21,212 nt of DNA, from contig CANRMV010000008.1 of NCBI GenBank assembly GCA_947631875.1, forward strand, positions 1-21,212, in the 5' to 3' direction. Positions 1-6,981 of this stretch are shown here, piece after piece. How positions within the stretch are numbered: position 1 is the stretch's first letter; every line of letters begins with the position of its first letter. Under the pieces are notes generated by a model. That model was not told the origin of the DNA. It worked only from the letters and a program-made list of their open reading frames with translations, and made no database searches. Position numbers and translations under genes: made by a program. This stretch comes from an uncultured Clostridia bacterium. GTDB lineage: Bacteria; Bacillota; Clostridia; Christensenellales; UBA1242.

Positions 1-1
1 C

Positions 2-541
2 AAAGCAAACGTTTTTGCTGAAACAAATTTAGAGTCAGAAATTTTGTTGTCGCTTACACATGGAACAGAGTTTTCAGAAAACAGTGATTACAATTTGGAA
101 TTTTTGTCCACTTCCCCTGTTGAATATGAAAATGGCAATTTGACTTTTTACAAAGTTCTCTTTGAGGAAAAAGAAGGCTATATCTTATCCGAATTTGTTG
201 CCGAAAAAAATGAAACGATTAAGTCAATTCCAACTTTCAACGCGCAAACAAACGCCGCATGCAAAGTTTACTGCGCTGATGGAACAGAATTGTCGCTTGA
301 AAAAGGGCATCGAATTTATCTCTATGAAAAATATAACAGTCATGCCGCCCGCACCAAAATCATGTTTTTATATGACAACGAAATCGTCTATGGCGAAATT
401 GAAACAAAGTTTGTAAATCCTGATGGTGTGAACCCGATTTTGATTGCTGCAATCATAATCATTGTGGCAGTTCTTGGAATAATTTTTGCATGGCTTTTCA
501 TGAAAAATAAAAAGAAAAAAGTAAAAATCAAGAAAAAATGA
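2..541 (+). CDS. SH3-like domain protein with C-terminal membrane anchor (partial, 5' end outside window)
   Basis: The reading frame is open from the left edge, so the start lies outside the window; 179 residues are visible. Residues about 3-68 resemble a bacterial SH3 (SH3b) domain: a start of the type ANVFAE, a turn before LTHGTEF, and the ending FYKVLFEEKEGYILSEFV. Residues about 84-140 look like a second, more divergent SH3-like unit (KVYCADGTELSLEKGHRIYL, then YGEIETKFVNPDG). A single hydrophobic helix at about 145-166 (PILIAAIIIIVAVLGIIF) is followed by a very basic tail, MKNKKKKVKIKKK. By the positive-inside rule the tail is cytoplasmic and the SH3 domains are outside, perhaps near the cell wall. 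Domain assignment is by pattern only; the ligand is unknown. An internal TTG at 44 is not a credible start, because the SH3 domain begins before it. Confidence 0.7.
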   Translation, partial: KANVFAETNLESEILLSLTHGTEFSENSDYNLEFLSTSPVEYENGNLTFYKVLFEEKEGYILSEFVAEKNETIKSIPTFNAQTNAACKVYCADGTELSLEKGHRIYLYEKYNSHAARTKIMFLYDNEIVYGEIETKFVNPDGVNPILIAAIIIIVAVLGIIFAWLFMKNKKKKVKIKKK

Positions 542-550
542 CATATTTTG

Positions 551-579
551 TTGAATTTTTGCTCCTTTTGTCCTATATT
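551..579 (+). promoter_or_regulatory. Candidate sigma-70-type promoter for the coiled-coil gene
   Basis: TTGAAT (551-556), a 17-nt spacer and TATATT (574-579) fit a housekeeping promoter. The predicted start is about 586, at the first base of the right arm of the 562-594 hairpin. A transcript from this promoter would therefore lack the left arm and keep its ribosome binding site free. The region is T-rich, so a chance match is possible. Confidence 0.4.
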
Positions 580-594
580 TTTTGGCAAAAGGAG
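562..594 (+). promoter_or_regulatory. Hairpin that buries the ribosome binding site of the downstream gene; possible terminator
   Basis: CTCCTTTTG (562-570) is a perfect inverted copy of CAAAAGGAG (586-594). Two further pairs (571-572 with 584-585, one a G-U) extend the stem to about 11 bp with an 11-nt loop. The right arm contains the whole Shine-Dalgarno sequence AAAGGAG of the gene starting at 604. ATTTTTGTT follows the stem, so in a transcript arriving from the upstream gene it could end transcription weakly or block translation. Confidence 0.5.
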
Positions 595-603
595 ATTTTT
601 GTT

Positions 604-1383
604 ATGCAACTTTCAAAAAATTGGGATGCTGCCAAAGCCCCTCTTGAAAAATTGTTAGATGAACTTGATGGCAAAATAAATGAACTTCTGGCTTTGAAAG
701 ACCTCACCAAACTGAAAAGCCAAATTGATGAACTTCAAAGTTTAATAGAAAAAGTTCCAGAATTGGAAAACACTTCTGACAATATAAATCAACTTATAAA
801 AGATTTACAGCAACGCTTGGACCAAATAAATGCTGTTCTTCCAGAACTTGAACAACAATTTGACGAACTGAAAAACATGGGCGAACAACTTCCTGCTGTT
901 CAAGAGGAACTTAAAAACTTAACCGCCGAAATACAAAAATTGAAAGATGAAATTGGACAAATCGGTGGCGGCTCGGGAGAGAATTGGCAACTGATTTATG
1001 ACATGACAAGTGAAAATGCGGATATAAATCTTGGATATCCAGATGGGATTATGGCGGGAATTTCTAAGATTAACAATTTGCCAAATTTAAAAGATTACAA
1101 AAAACTTAGAATAGTTTATTGTTATAATTACAATTATAGCGTTTTTATTATTGAGTTGGATAGTTTGAAAAACAACAGTTTCTGTTTTTATGGCGGAGAT
1201 GTTTTGGGCACAACAATGGTTTCTATTACATTTGAAGTGGTTTATGAGTCTGCCACCGACTTCCTCAGATTTTATGTTTCAGACACAACAAGAGTTGATT
1301 TTTACACCTCAAAATATCCCAAAATTACACAAAAGAATCAAAATAAACTTTATTATATTTCCAAAATTGAAGCAACAACTTAA
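604..1383 (+). CDS. Coiled-coil protein with beta-rich, phage-fibre-like C-terminal domain
   Basis: 259 residues. The start at 604 is chosen because AAAGGAG sits 9 nt upstream; the frame is open back to 538 but that ATG has no ribosome binding site. Residues about 5-118 form a long heptad-like coiled coil rich in L, E, K and Q (for example DELDGKINELLALKDL), broken by recurring LP/VP kinks that suggest tandem helical repeats. A glycine hinge GGGSG at about 122-126 leads into a 130-residue domain rich in Y, F, I, V and N (NWQLIYDMTSENADINLGYP and onward). Coiled coil, glycine hinge and beta domain in that order is the layout of phage tail or fibre proteins, but no other phage gene is seen nearby. 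There is no signal peptide or membrane segment. The function is unknown; the phage link is inference from architecture. Confidence 0.7.
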   Translation: MQLSKNWDAAKAPLEKLLDELDGKINELLALKDLTKLKSQIDELQSLIEKVPELENTSDNINQLIKDLQQRLDQINAVLPELEQQFDELKNMGEQLPAVQEELKNLTAEIQKLKDEIGQIGGGSGENWQLIYDMTSENADINLGYPDGIMAGISKINNLPNLKDYKKLRIVYCYNYNYSVFIIELDSLKNNSFCFYGGDVLGTTMVSITFEVVYESATDFLRFYVSDTTRVDFYTSKYPKITQKNQNKLYYISKIEATT

Positions 1384-1416
1384 TTGCTTTTCATTCGTGT
1401 TTTTTATGTTTACTTT

Positions 1417-2352
1417 TTAAATATTTTTTGTGCGGCTTTTCAAAAAGTCGCTTATTTTTTTCTCATACAAAACGCCCGCTTCTGGATATGCCATCATGTG
1501 TTCTGCATTTGGAACTAAAAATTTGTCTCTCAAATTTGGCGGCGCGCAATCATAAAGCACATCCAAATTTTGAGGCGAAACAAAATCGTCTGACTGCCCA
1601 TGTATGAACAAAATGGGAACACTTGTTTGCTTTACGGATTTTGTTGCATCAATTTGCTCTATATCCAAACCATAAAGCCTTTTGGCATAACTGTAAAGAT
1701 GTTTCTTTAAAATTTTCAAAGACAACTTATACTTTTTTAAAATAAAATCAATTTGGTCACTCGCCTTAGCAAAGCCACAATCGGCAATAATTGCCTCAAC
1801 ATTTTTTAATTTACTGCCGCTTGCAAGACAAACAGCGGTGGCGCCCATTGATGTTCCAAACAAAACAATTTTGTTGTCTTGCCATTTTTCATTTATATAT
1901 TCAACCCACTTTAAAATGTCTTGGCTTTCAAATTGACCAAAGCCAACACAAGCCCCTTCGCTTTCGCCATGCGCCCTGCCATCTATTGCAAGCACATTGA
2001 AATTTTTTTCAAAGAAAAATTGGGCATATTGTTGCATTTGCCAATGGCTTGCGCCAAATCCGTGACAAATTAAAACAGTTTTGTTTGAGTTGTTTTGCAA
2101 AAAAAATCCAGCAAGAGAAATGCCGTCAAAACTTTTAATAACAATTCTTTTTGGCTTTTGCTTTTCCCACCAGCACAAATCAATTTTATAATCGTGAAGT
2201 TTTTTCTCTAAGTTTTTATGCAACCCTTTTTCAACAAAACTTCTTCGTGAAAATCCAATTTTGAACAAAAGTGCTCCAACAAGAAGATAATATAAAAGAG
2301 CAAAAATAATCAACAAAATTATGACAAGTGAGATGATTGAAATAACTTTCAT
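1417..2352 (-). CDS. Membrane-anchored alpha/beta hydrolase
   Basis: 311 residues. Residues 1-30 are one hydrophobic helix (MKVISIISLVIILLIIFALL and on), which should anchor the enzyme in the membrane. The remainder is an alpha/beta-hydrolase fold of the bem46/YqkD-like serine hydrolase type: HGFGASHW (97-104) is the oxyanion-hole region, GTSMG (166-170) holds nucleophile Ser168, HGQSDDFV carries the likely Asp255, and NAEHMMAY carries His285. The full triad is therefore present, and it is probably an active esterase or peptidase-like hydrolase of unknown substrate. The start at 2352 has AGGTGA just upstream; the open frame extends 17 codons further, but that would overlap the preceding gene. 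It follows the unknown gene at 2363-3325 with a 10-nt gap, so the two probably share an mRNA. It converges on the + strand coiled-coil gene with only 33 nt between them. Confidence 0.85.
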   Translation of the reverse strand: MKVISIISLVIILLIIFALLYYLLVGALLFKIGFSRRSFVEKGLHKNLEKKLHDYKIDLCWWEKQKPKRIVIKSFDGISLAGFFLQNNSNKTVLICHGFGASHWQMQQYAQFFFEKNFNVLAIDGRAHGESEGACVGFGQFESQDILKWVEYINEKWQDNKIVLFGTSMGATAVCLASGSKLKNVEAIIADCGFAKASDQIDFILKKYKLSLKILKKHLYSYAKRLYGLDIEQIDATKSVKQTSVPILFIHGQSDDFVSPQNLDVLYDCAPPNLRDKFLVPNAEHMMAYPEAGVLYEKKISDFLKSRTKNI

Positions 2353-2362
2353 CGTCACCTGC

Positions 2363-3325
2363 CTAATCCAAAAACGCCTTGATCGGCTCGCCAGAAGCCG
2401 CATCTTGATAGGTTAGCCAATAGCCAAAACCGTTCTGCTTGTTTTGGTCTAGCGCCAGCCAAATTGGATAGCCCGAAAGTTCTTTTGGCGGCTCATTTTC
2501 AAACACCGCAGGAACGCCATAACAAACATATTTCACATTTCCATCTTCGTCATACAAAAGCCCAAAAACATAAAAATCTCCATCGTCTTGATATTCCACT
2601 TTCACCCATTTTGACGAAGGAATAAGGCTTTGCAAATTTTCTTCCATTGGATTATTTTCAAACAACTTGTCTATTTGCGGCTTTAACCTATCAAAAAACA
2701 ATTCTTCCTTTTCTTCATGTTCCTCTGCCTCCTCAGGCTCTTCGGGCTCTTTGGTCTCTTGAAAAATTGTTCCCACATTTTGCGCAACAGGCTGATTTTC
2801 ATTTTTTTCTTCTTGTTGCTCAAAAAAATATTTCTTATATATGCAGTTTGCACAATCCTGACACACTGCTTTGTCAATTTGCTGTTCTATTTCTTTCTTT
2901 TCCTCATCAGCAAAATCCACATCATATTTATCCAACACATTTTTAACATTTTCCGCCGATTTATCCTCTGCAATTTCGTTTATTATGCTGGCATAAATTT
3001 CATCATTTGCTCCTTCGCTTGCCCCAAAAAGTATTGGCGTTGGAACGGCATTTTGAAAATTTACAATGGCACAAGAAAATTTGGTCGGAATTTTTTCAAG
3101 CGACAAAAAAAACTCATAAAGCATTCTGGACTTAAAAGACAGCCCCGCTTTATACACTTTTTTATCCACATTCAGCCCCAGCGAACAAATGCCGCTTGGC
3201 TCTCTTGAAAAATTATAAAGACGCAACAAGCCTTTTATTCCAACTCCATCTTCTTCAAGAGTTAAAACTGCTTTTTGCGCCTTATCTTTCATGCCCGAAA
3301 GCACAATACTTTTTTTGTTTAACAT
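2363..3325 (-). CDS. Protein of unknown function with Cys cluster, acidic linker and distinct C-terminal domain
   Basis: 320 residues; I do not recognise the family. Three parts can be seen. Residues 1-110 are a compact mixed alpha/beta domain (VLTLEEDGVGIKGLLRLYNF; two LS/FKSRML-like stretches). Residues about 112-165 are helical and end in a cysteine cluster C155-x2-C158-x2-C161, which could bind a metal but lacks a clear fourth ligand. Residues about 191-209 are a strongly acidic linker, nearly all E and P. Residues about 220-318 form a second domain, W/Y-rich (KWVKVEYQDDGDFYVFGLLY), ending near the C-terminus. There is no signal peptide or membrane segment. GTGAGG stands about 4 nt before the ATG at 3325. 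It probably shares a transcript with the alpha/beta hydrolase just downstream. The architecture suggests a lineage-specific cytosolic protein. Confidence 0.75.
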   Translation of the reverse strand: MLNKKSIVLSGMKDKAQKAVLTLEEDGVGIKGLLRLYNFSREPSGICSLGLNVDKKVYKAGLSFKSRMLYEFFLSLEKIPTKFSCAIVNFQNAVPTPILFGASEGANDEIYASIINEIAEDKSAENVKNVLDKYDVDFADEEKKEIEQQIDKAVCQDCANCIYKKYFFEQQEEKNENQPVAQNVGTIFQETKEPEEPEEAEEHEEKEELFFDRLKPQIDKLFENNPMEENLQSLIPSSKWVKVEYQDDGDFYVFGLLYDEDGNVKYVCYGVPAVFENEPPKELSGYPIWLALDQNKQNGFGYWLTYQDAASGEPIKAFLD

Positions 3326-3342
3326 ACAACCTCACTTATAAT

Positions 3343-3371
3343 ATTTTATAAATGAAATTGTTATGTTGCTA
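3343..3371 (-). promoter_or_regulatory. Weak promoter-like sequence upstream of the unknown gene at 2363-3325
   Basis: The 78-nt gap after transketolase contains TAAAAT (3343-3348 on the - strand), with only a 3-of-6 match to a -35 box (TAGCAA, 3366-3371) 17 nt upstream. The gap length and the lack of other genes favour a separate transcript start, but the match is poor and no clear terminator for transketolase is visible here. Confidence 0.25.
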
Positions 3372-3403
3372 TGAATTTTGTTGCCCTTTTTGTCAGATTT
3401 TGA

Positions 3404-5374
3404 CTATTTTTGTGCTTTTAATTTGCTGTCAATAAATTTAACCACATCTTTAACTGTGAAGCCCGCTTTCTCAACCACCTCTTGTGGAGTTCCGCTTCCA
3501 ACATAGTCAAAAACTCCATATAAAGCCGCTTTGCCACCCAAAACTTTGAGCCACTTGTAGTCGTTGCTTGCCTCCAAGCACAAAACAAGCTTTGCATCTT
3601 TGTATATCACTTTGTTTTTATAAGCAGTCGTTTGTTTTTCAAAAACTTCAAGAGATGGCATTGAAACAACATTCACAACTATTTTCTTTTTAAACTCTTT
3701 GGCAACCTTAACTGCAAGTTCCACTTCTGAGCCACTTGCAACAATCACAACATCTGGCTTTGGCGATTTGTTTTCAAGCAAATAGCCTCCCATTAAAGCG
3801 CCTTCAAACGATGTGCCATCAATATGCCCAATTTCCTGCCTAGACAAAGCAAAAGTGGTTGGGAGGTAATTTTTTATGCAGTTTGAATAGCCTGCAACAA
3901 GTTCTTTATAATCGCAAGGACGATATACTGTGTTGCCAATTATTGCCCTCAGTTGCCCAAGTTGCTCGATAGGTTGATGCGAAGGTCCGTCTTGCCCAAC
4001 CGCAATGCTGTCGTGTGTGTAGAAGGACATAACAGGAACTTTCATCATGCATCGCATTTTCAGTGCTGGCAAAGCATAGGTTGCAAAGGCAAGAAAAGTG
4101 GAGTCAAAGGCAATGAAGTCCTCATAAAGAGCTATGCCATTTGTTATTGCTGTCATGGCATGTTCACGAACGCCAAAGTGAATGTTTTTGCCGCGTCTGT
4201 AACCATAAGAAAAGTTTCCCGCATTGTCAATAACTGCAAGTGAAGAAGGTCCAACATCCGCCGTTCCGCCAATAACCTGAGGGCATTGATAAGCAAGTTC
4301 GCTTAAAGCGTGCTTGTTTACCTCTCTCATGCTCTTTCCGTCATATTTTGAAATGTTTTTCAAAATTCTGTCCAAATTTATCTTCTTTCTGTCAAAGAAA
4401 GCCATCAAAGATTTGTAAAGTTCTGGATGTGTGCTTGAATACATCGCCAAACTTTGATTCCATTTTTCATGATTAAGTTTGCCACGCCTTGTTGTTGCCA
4501 TGCAAAGTTCGCGGACATCACTTGGAATAAAGAAACTTTCTTTAACAGACAAACTTTCCTTAAATGCGGCAAGTTCCTTCTCTGACATAATGCCCGAATG
4601 CACTGCCGAAGTTCCTTCTTTTTCCGTTCCAATTCCAATGGTTGTGTTGAAAATTATAATGGTTGGTTTTTTATTTTTCTTTGCTCTTGCAATGGCGTGC
4701 GTGCAATAATAATAATTATTTCCTCGATTAACCTTTATCACATCCCAGCCCATCGCAGAAAACTTTTTTGCCACATTTTCGCGGTTGGTAATGGTAAGAG
4801 AGCCATCAATGGTAACCTCATTGCTGTCATAGAGCAAAATCAATTTGTTTAATTGAAGAGAGCCAGCAAGGCTTATTGCTTCTTGTGCCACTCCTTCCAT
4901 CAAGCACCCATCGCCAACAAAACAATAGGTGTAATTGTTTATTATGTCAAAGCCAACTGTGTTAAAACGCTCTTCCATAACAGCCTCAGCAATCGCCATT
5001 CCAACTGCATTTGCAACACCCTGCCCAAGTGGGCCCGTTGAAACCTCAACTCCCTCAGTTACATTAAGTTCTGGATGACCTGGCGTTTTTGAGCCTAGTC
5101 GCCTAAATTCTTTCAAATCTTGAAGTGTTAAGTCATAGCCAAACATAGTCAAAAGGCTGTAATACAGTGCACTTGCGTGGCCTGCCGACAAAACCAATCT
5201 ATCACGATTAAGATAATCTGTGTCAGAAACATCAAAATTCAAATGATCCTTAAAAAGTGCGAAAAGAATGGAGGATGCCCCCAAAGAAACTCCCAAATGC
5301 CCCGAGCCCGCATTTGTTATTGTCTCTGCCGACAAGGCTTTAAGATAGTTTATTGCTTTTTTTATAATGTTCAT
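3404..5374 (-). CDS. tkt: Transketolase
   Basis: 656 residues, the normal size for a full-length transketolase of the pentose phosphate pathway. It is a thiamine-diphosphate enzyme that moves two-carbon units between sugar phosphates in the cytosol. Key residues visible: SGHLG with His26, SAGHAS with His66, PGHPE with His100, the GPLGQG loop (114-119), and the cofactor motif G154-D155-G156 ending at Asn185 in YDSN. GVREHAM carries the catalytic Glu404 that activates the cofactor, and THDS and GPSHQP carry His454 and His466 of the substrate pocket. All three domains (PP, Pyr and C-terminal) are complete. The ATG at 5374 has GGGAGGA about 5 nt upstream and overlaps the stop of the preceding gene as ATGA, so translation of the two is probably coupled. 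Confidence 0.97.
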   Translation of the reverse strand: MNIIKKAINYLKALSAETITNAGSGHLGVSLGASSILFALFKDHLNFDVSDTDYLNRDRLVLSAGHASALYYSLLTMFGYDLTLQDLKEFRRLGSKTPGHPELNVTEGVEVSTGPLGQGVANAVGMAIAEAVMEERFNTVGFDIINNYTYCFVGDGCLMEGVAQEAISLAGSLQLNKLILLYDSNEVTIDGSLTITNRENVAKKFSAMGWDVIKVNRGNNYYYCTHAIARAKKNKKPTIIIFNTTIGIGTEKEGTSAVHSGIMSEKELAAFKESLSVKESFFIPSDVRELCMATTRRGKLNHEKWNQSLAMYSSTHPELYKSLMAFFDRKKINLDRILKNISKYDGKSMREVNKHALSELAYQCPQVIGGTADVGPSSLAVIDNAGNFSYGYRRGKNIHFGVREHAMTAITNGIALYEDFIAFDSTFLAFATYALPALKMRCMMKVPVMSFYTHDSIAVGQDGPSHQPIEQLGQLRAIIGNTVYRPCDYKELVAGYSNCIKNYLPTTFALSRQEIGHIDGTSFEGALMGGYLLENKSPKPDVVIVASGSEVELAVKVAKEFKKKIVVNVVSMPSLEVFEKQTTAYKNKVIYKDAKLVLCLEASNDYKWLKVLGGKAALYGVFDYVGSGTPQEVVEKAGFTVKDVVKFIDSKLKAQK

Positions 5375-5844
5375 AAAATCCTCCCAATCGCGTCAATAAT
5401 TTTTTTGCAAGCAAAATTTGTTTCAATTTTTTTCAAAGGTATTGTCACATTTGCAATTTGTTCAAGTTGTTTGTTTCTGTCCGCAAAGGAAATTGCATCC
5501 ACCGAATTTGAATAAGCCTCCACAAATTTTTTGGTTAATTTTAGAAAAACCAAAATGCTGTTCTCTTTTATTATATTTAAGTTGTGGATTAAATAGTCGA
5601 AATTTATCGAAACAACAACATTTTCAAAGGATGCAATGTGTTTAATAACTTTTTTTTCGGACTGCTCCAAAAATTCTTTTGAACACAGATTTTCAATCGC
5701 TTTAACATCAACAAGTTCATATTCCATAAGGTCCTTTGTGTCGCAAAACATCATTCCCAAGTTTTGTGACAGGGCGTTTGCCACGTCTTTGGTTACAAAG
5801 TCGCACAGCGAAACAACAACAATTTTATTGAAAACCATATCCAT
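5371..5844 (-). CDS. Shikimate-kinase-like protein lacking the ATP-binding loop
   Basis: 157 residues. The pattern follows shikimate kinase from end to end: a first beta strand (NKIVVVSL), a helix (ANALSQNLGMMF) leading to FCDTKDLMEYE where the family has fxDtDxxIE, then EFLEQSEKKVI in place of FRxxExxxL, and near the end ADRNKQLEQIANVTI in place of the RxxLYxExAD segment. The P-loop is missing: residues about 12-20 read SLCDFVTKD where the family has GxxGxGKST. The GGG substrate loop is also missing (SINFD at about 79-83). It therefore should not bind ATP in the usual way and is best read as a pseudokinase or a diverged regulator. It overlaps transketolase by ATGA. The ATG at 5844 has no ribosome binding site; an alternative start is 5838. 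The family assignment is by motif layout and is tentative. Confidence 0.6.
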   Translation of the reverse strand: MDMVFNKIVVVSLCDFVTKDVANALSQNLGMMFCDTKDLMEYELVDVKAIENLCSKEFLEQSEKKVIKHIASFENVVVSINFDYLIHNLNIIKENSILVFLKLTKKFVEAYSNSVDAISFADRNKQLEQIANVTIPLKKIETNFACKKIIDAIGRIL

Positions 5845-5850
5845 AAACTT

Positions 5851-5879
5851 ATTTTAGCACAAAGTTGTTGTTTTACAAA
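5851..5879 (-). promoter_or_regulatory. Extended -10 promoter for the shikimate-kinase-like/transketolase pair
   Basis: On the - strand, TTTGTA (5874-5879), 17 nt and TGC-TAAAAT (-10 at 5851-5856 with an extended TGn) lie in the 39-nt gap before the gene. Counting seven bases past the -10 puts the transcript start at 5844, which is the A of the ATG. The mRNA would then have no leader, matching the absence of a Shine-Dalgarno sequence. Confidence 0.5.
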
Positions 5880-5883
5880 ATTT

Positions 5884-6981
5884 TTATGGAATATTTTTTC
5901 GCAATAAAAACAAATTGTAAAATTTTTGATTTTTATTTGAAAAATCAAAGCCCAAAACAACAAATGCAAAGATTGATATAGCAACCACAAAAAGAGGCAA
6001 ATCTAGGCCGCCTTTTGTTGTGGCAAAACTTATTGTTTGAACATTGCCAAGTCCAAACCCAAGCATGCCAACATCATAAGTGGCATAAATTTCCTTTATC
6101 CCCGCTGCTCTAAGCCGATTTACAACATCGTTATGCGGATAACTTTTGTCTCCCGCACTCACAAGTGCCACTTTTGGAGAAATGGCGTCCAAAAATTTTT
6201 GAGAAGAAGAGGAATTTGAGCCGTGATGTGCAACTTGCAAAATGTCAACCGAAATTTTTGTTGTGCCTAAATCTTTCAAAAATTCATTTTCTCTTGTTTG
6301 CGTGGCATCGCCTGTGAAAAGAAAACTCTTATTCGAATAATAAAACAAAACAAACGGGCTGTAAGAATTTGTCTCTTGCCTGGTGGTGTTTTCTGTTGCG
6401 AAAATGGAAACAAAAAAATCATCAAAAACCAAAATGTCATCCTCAGTTGCCTTGACCTCACAATTTGGCTCGGAATACGCCGCTTTGATTGCCAAATCAT
6501 ACACCAAAGAACCTTCCTTTGCCCGCCAATCCTCAATTTTTTCTTCACTTTTGGCATAAATCTTAGGTCTTAACACATGGCAAACTTGCTTTTGCGCCAA
6601 AAGTGAAATTGCGCCACCAACATGGTCCTCATCGCTGTGGCTTAAAAGCAAGTAGTCAATTTTATGTAAATTATTTTTTCTTAAAATCATATCAATCTGT
6701 GACATAAAAGTGCTTGATGAACTTTGGCTTCCCGTGTCAAGCACCCAAATTTCTCTTTCAGGCGTCACCACACAACAACTTGTTGCTTGCCCCACATCCA
6801 GCATATAAATTTGCATTTTGCAATTCAAAACAGAGTTGAAACCATTTGCAAAAAATATTAGGTCAAATTGATTGACATACACAAAAACATAAAAAATCAG
6901 CAAAAATATGCACAAAAACGCTTTAAAAATGAAACTTTTTGTGATTTTTTCCGATTTTAATTTGTAAATCAATTTTTCCAT
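5884..6981 (-). CDS. ComEC/Rec2-like metallo-beta-lactamase-fold membrane protein
   Basis: 365 residues. One hydrophobic helix at about 16-36 and another at about 327-346 flank a metallo-beta-lactamase domain. The metal site is complete: HSDEDH (115-120) is the HxDxDH motif, TGDA carries Asp225, and AHHGS (251-255) carries the later histidines. The core matches the hydrolase domain found at the end of the DNA-uptake protein ComEC (MLDVGQATSCCV near 60; AHHGSNSSSS; later YPHNDVV). The membrane channel (competence) domain of ComEC is absent, so this is a stand-alone member. The substrate, perhaps a nucleotide or nucleic acid at the outer membrane face, is not known. The ATG overlaps the stop of the phospholipase gene by one base (TAATG). 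It is the last gene of the murB-dnaE run. Confidence 0.88.
   Translation of the reverse strand: MEKLIYKLKSEKITKSFIFKAFLCIFLLIFYVFVYVNQFDLIFFANGFNSVLNCKMQIYMLDVGQATSCCVVTPEREIWVLDTGSQSSSSTFMSQIDMILRKNNLHKIDYLLLSHSDEDHVGGAISLLAQKQVCHVLRPKIYAKSEEKIEDWRAKEGSLVYDLAIKAAYSEPNCEVKATEDDILVFDDFFVSIFATENTTRQETNSYSPFVLFYYSNKSFLFTGDATQTRENEFLKDLGTTKISVDILQVAHHGSNSSSSQKFLDAISPKVALVSAGDKSYPHNDVVNRLRAAGIKEIYATYDVGMLGFGLGNVQTISFATTKGGLDLPLFVVAISIFAFVVLGFDFSNKNQKFYNLFLLRKNIP

Noticed and set aside
538..603. Longer start for the coiled-coil gene at 538 (ATGA overlap with the upstream gene), giving a hydrophobic N-terminus
   Set aside because: There is no ribosome binding site before 538, and the hydrophobic stretch lacks a positive N-terminus. 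AAAGGAG is correctly placed for 604, and the 66 nt between hold a hairpin and promoter-like boxes.
1384..1416. Bidirectional terminator between the two convergent genes
   Set aside because: The 33 nt are T-rich but no stem could be found.
3381..3403. Small inverted repeat GTCA/TGAC just after transketolase as a terminator
   Set aside because: The stem is only 4 bp and on the - strand it is followed by A residues, not a U run.
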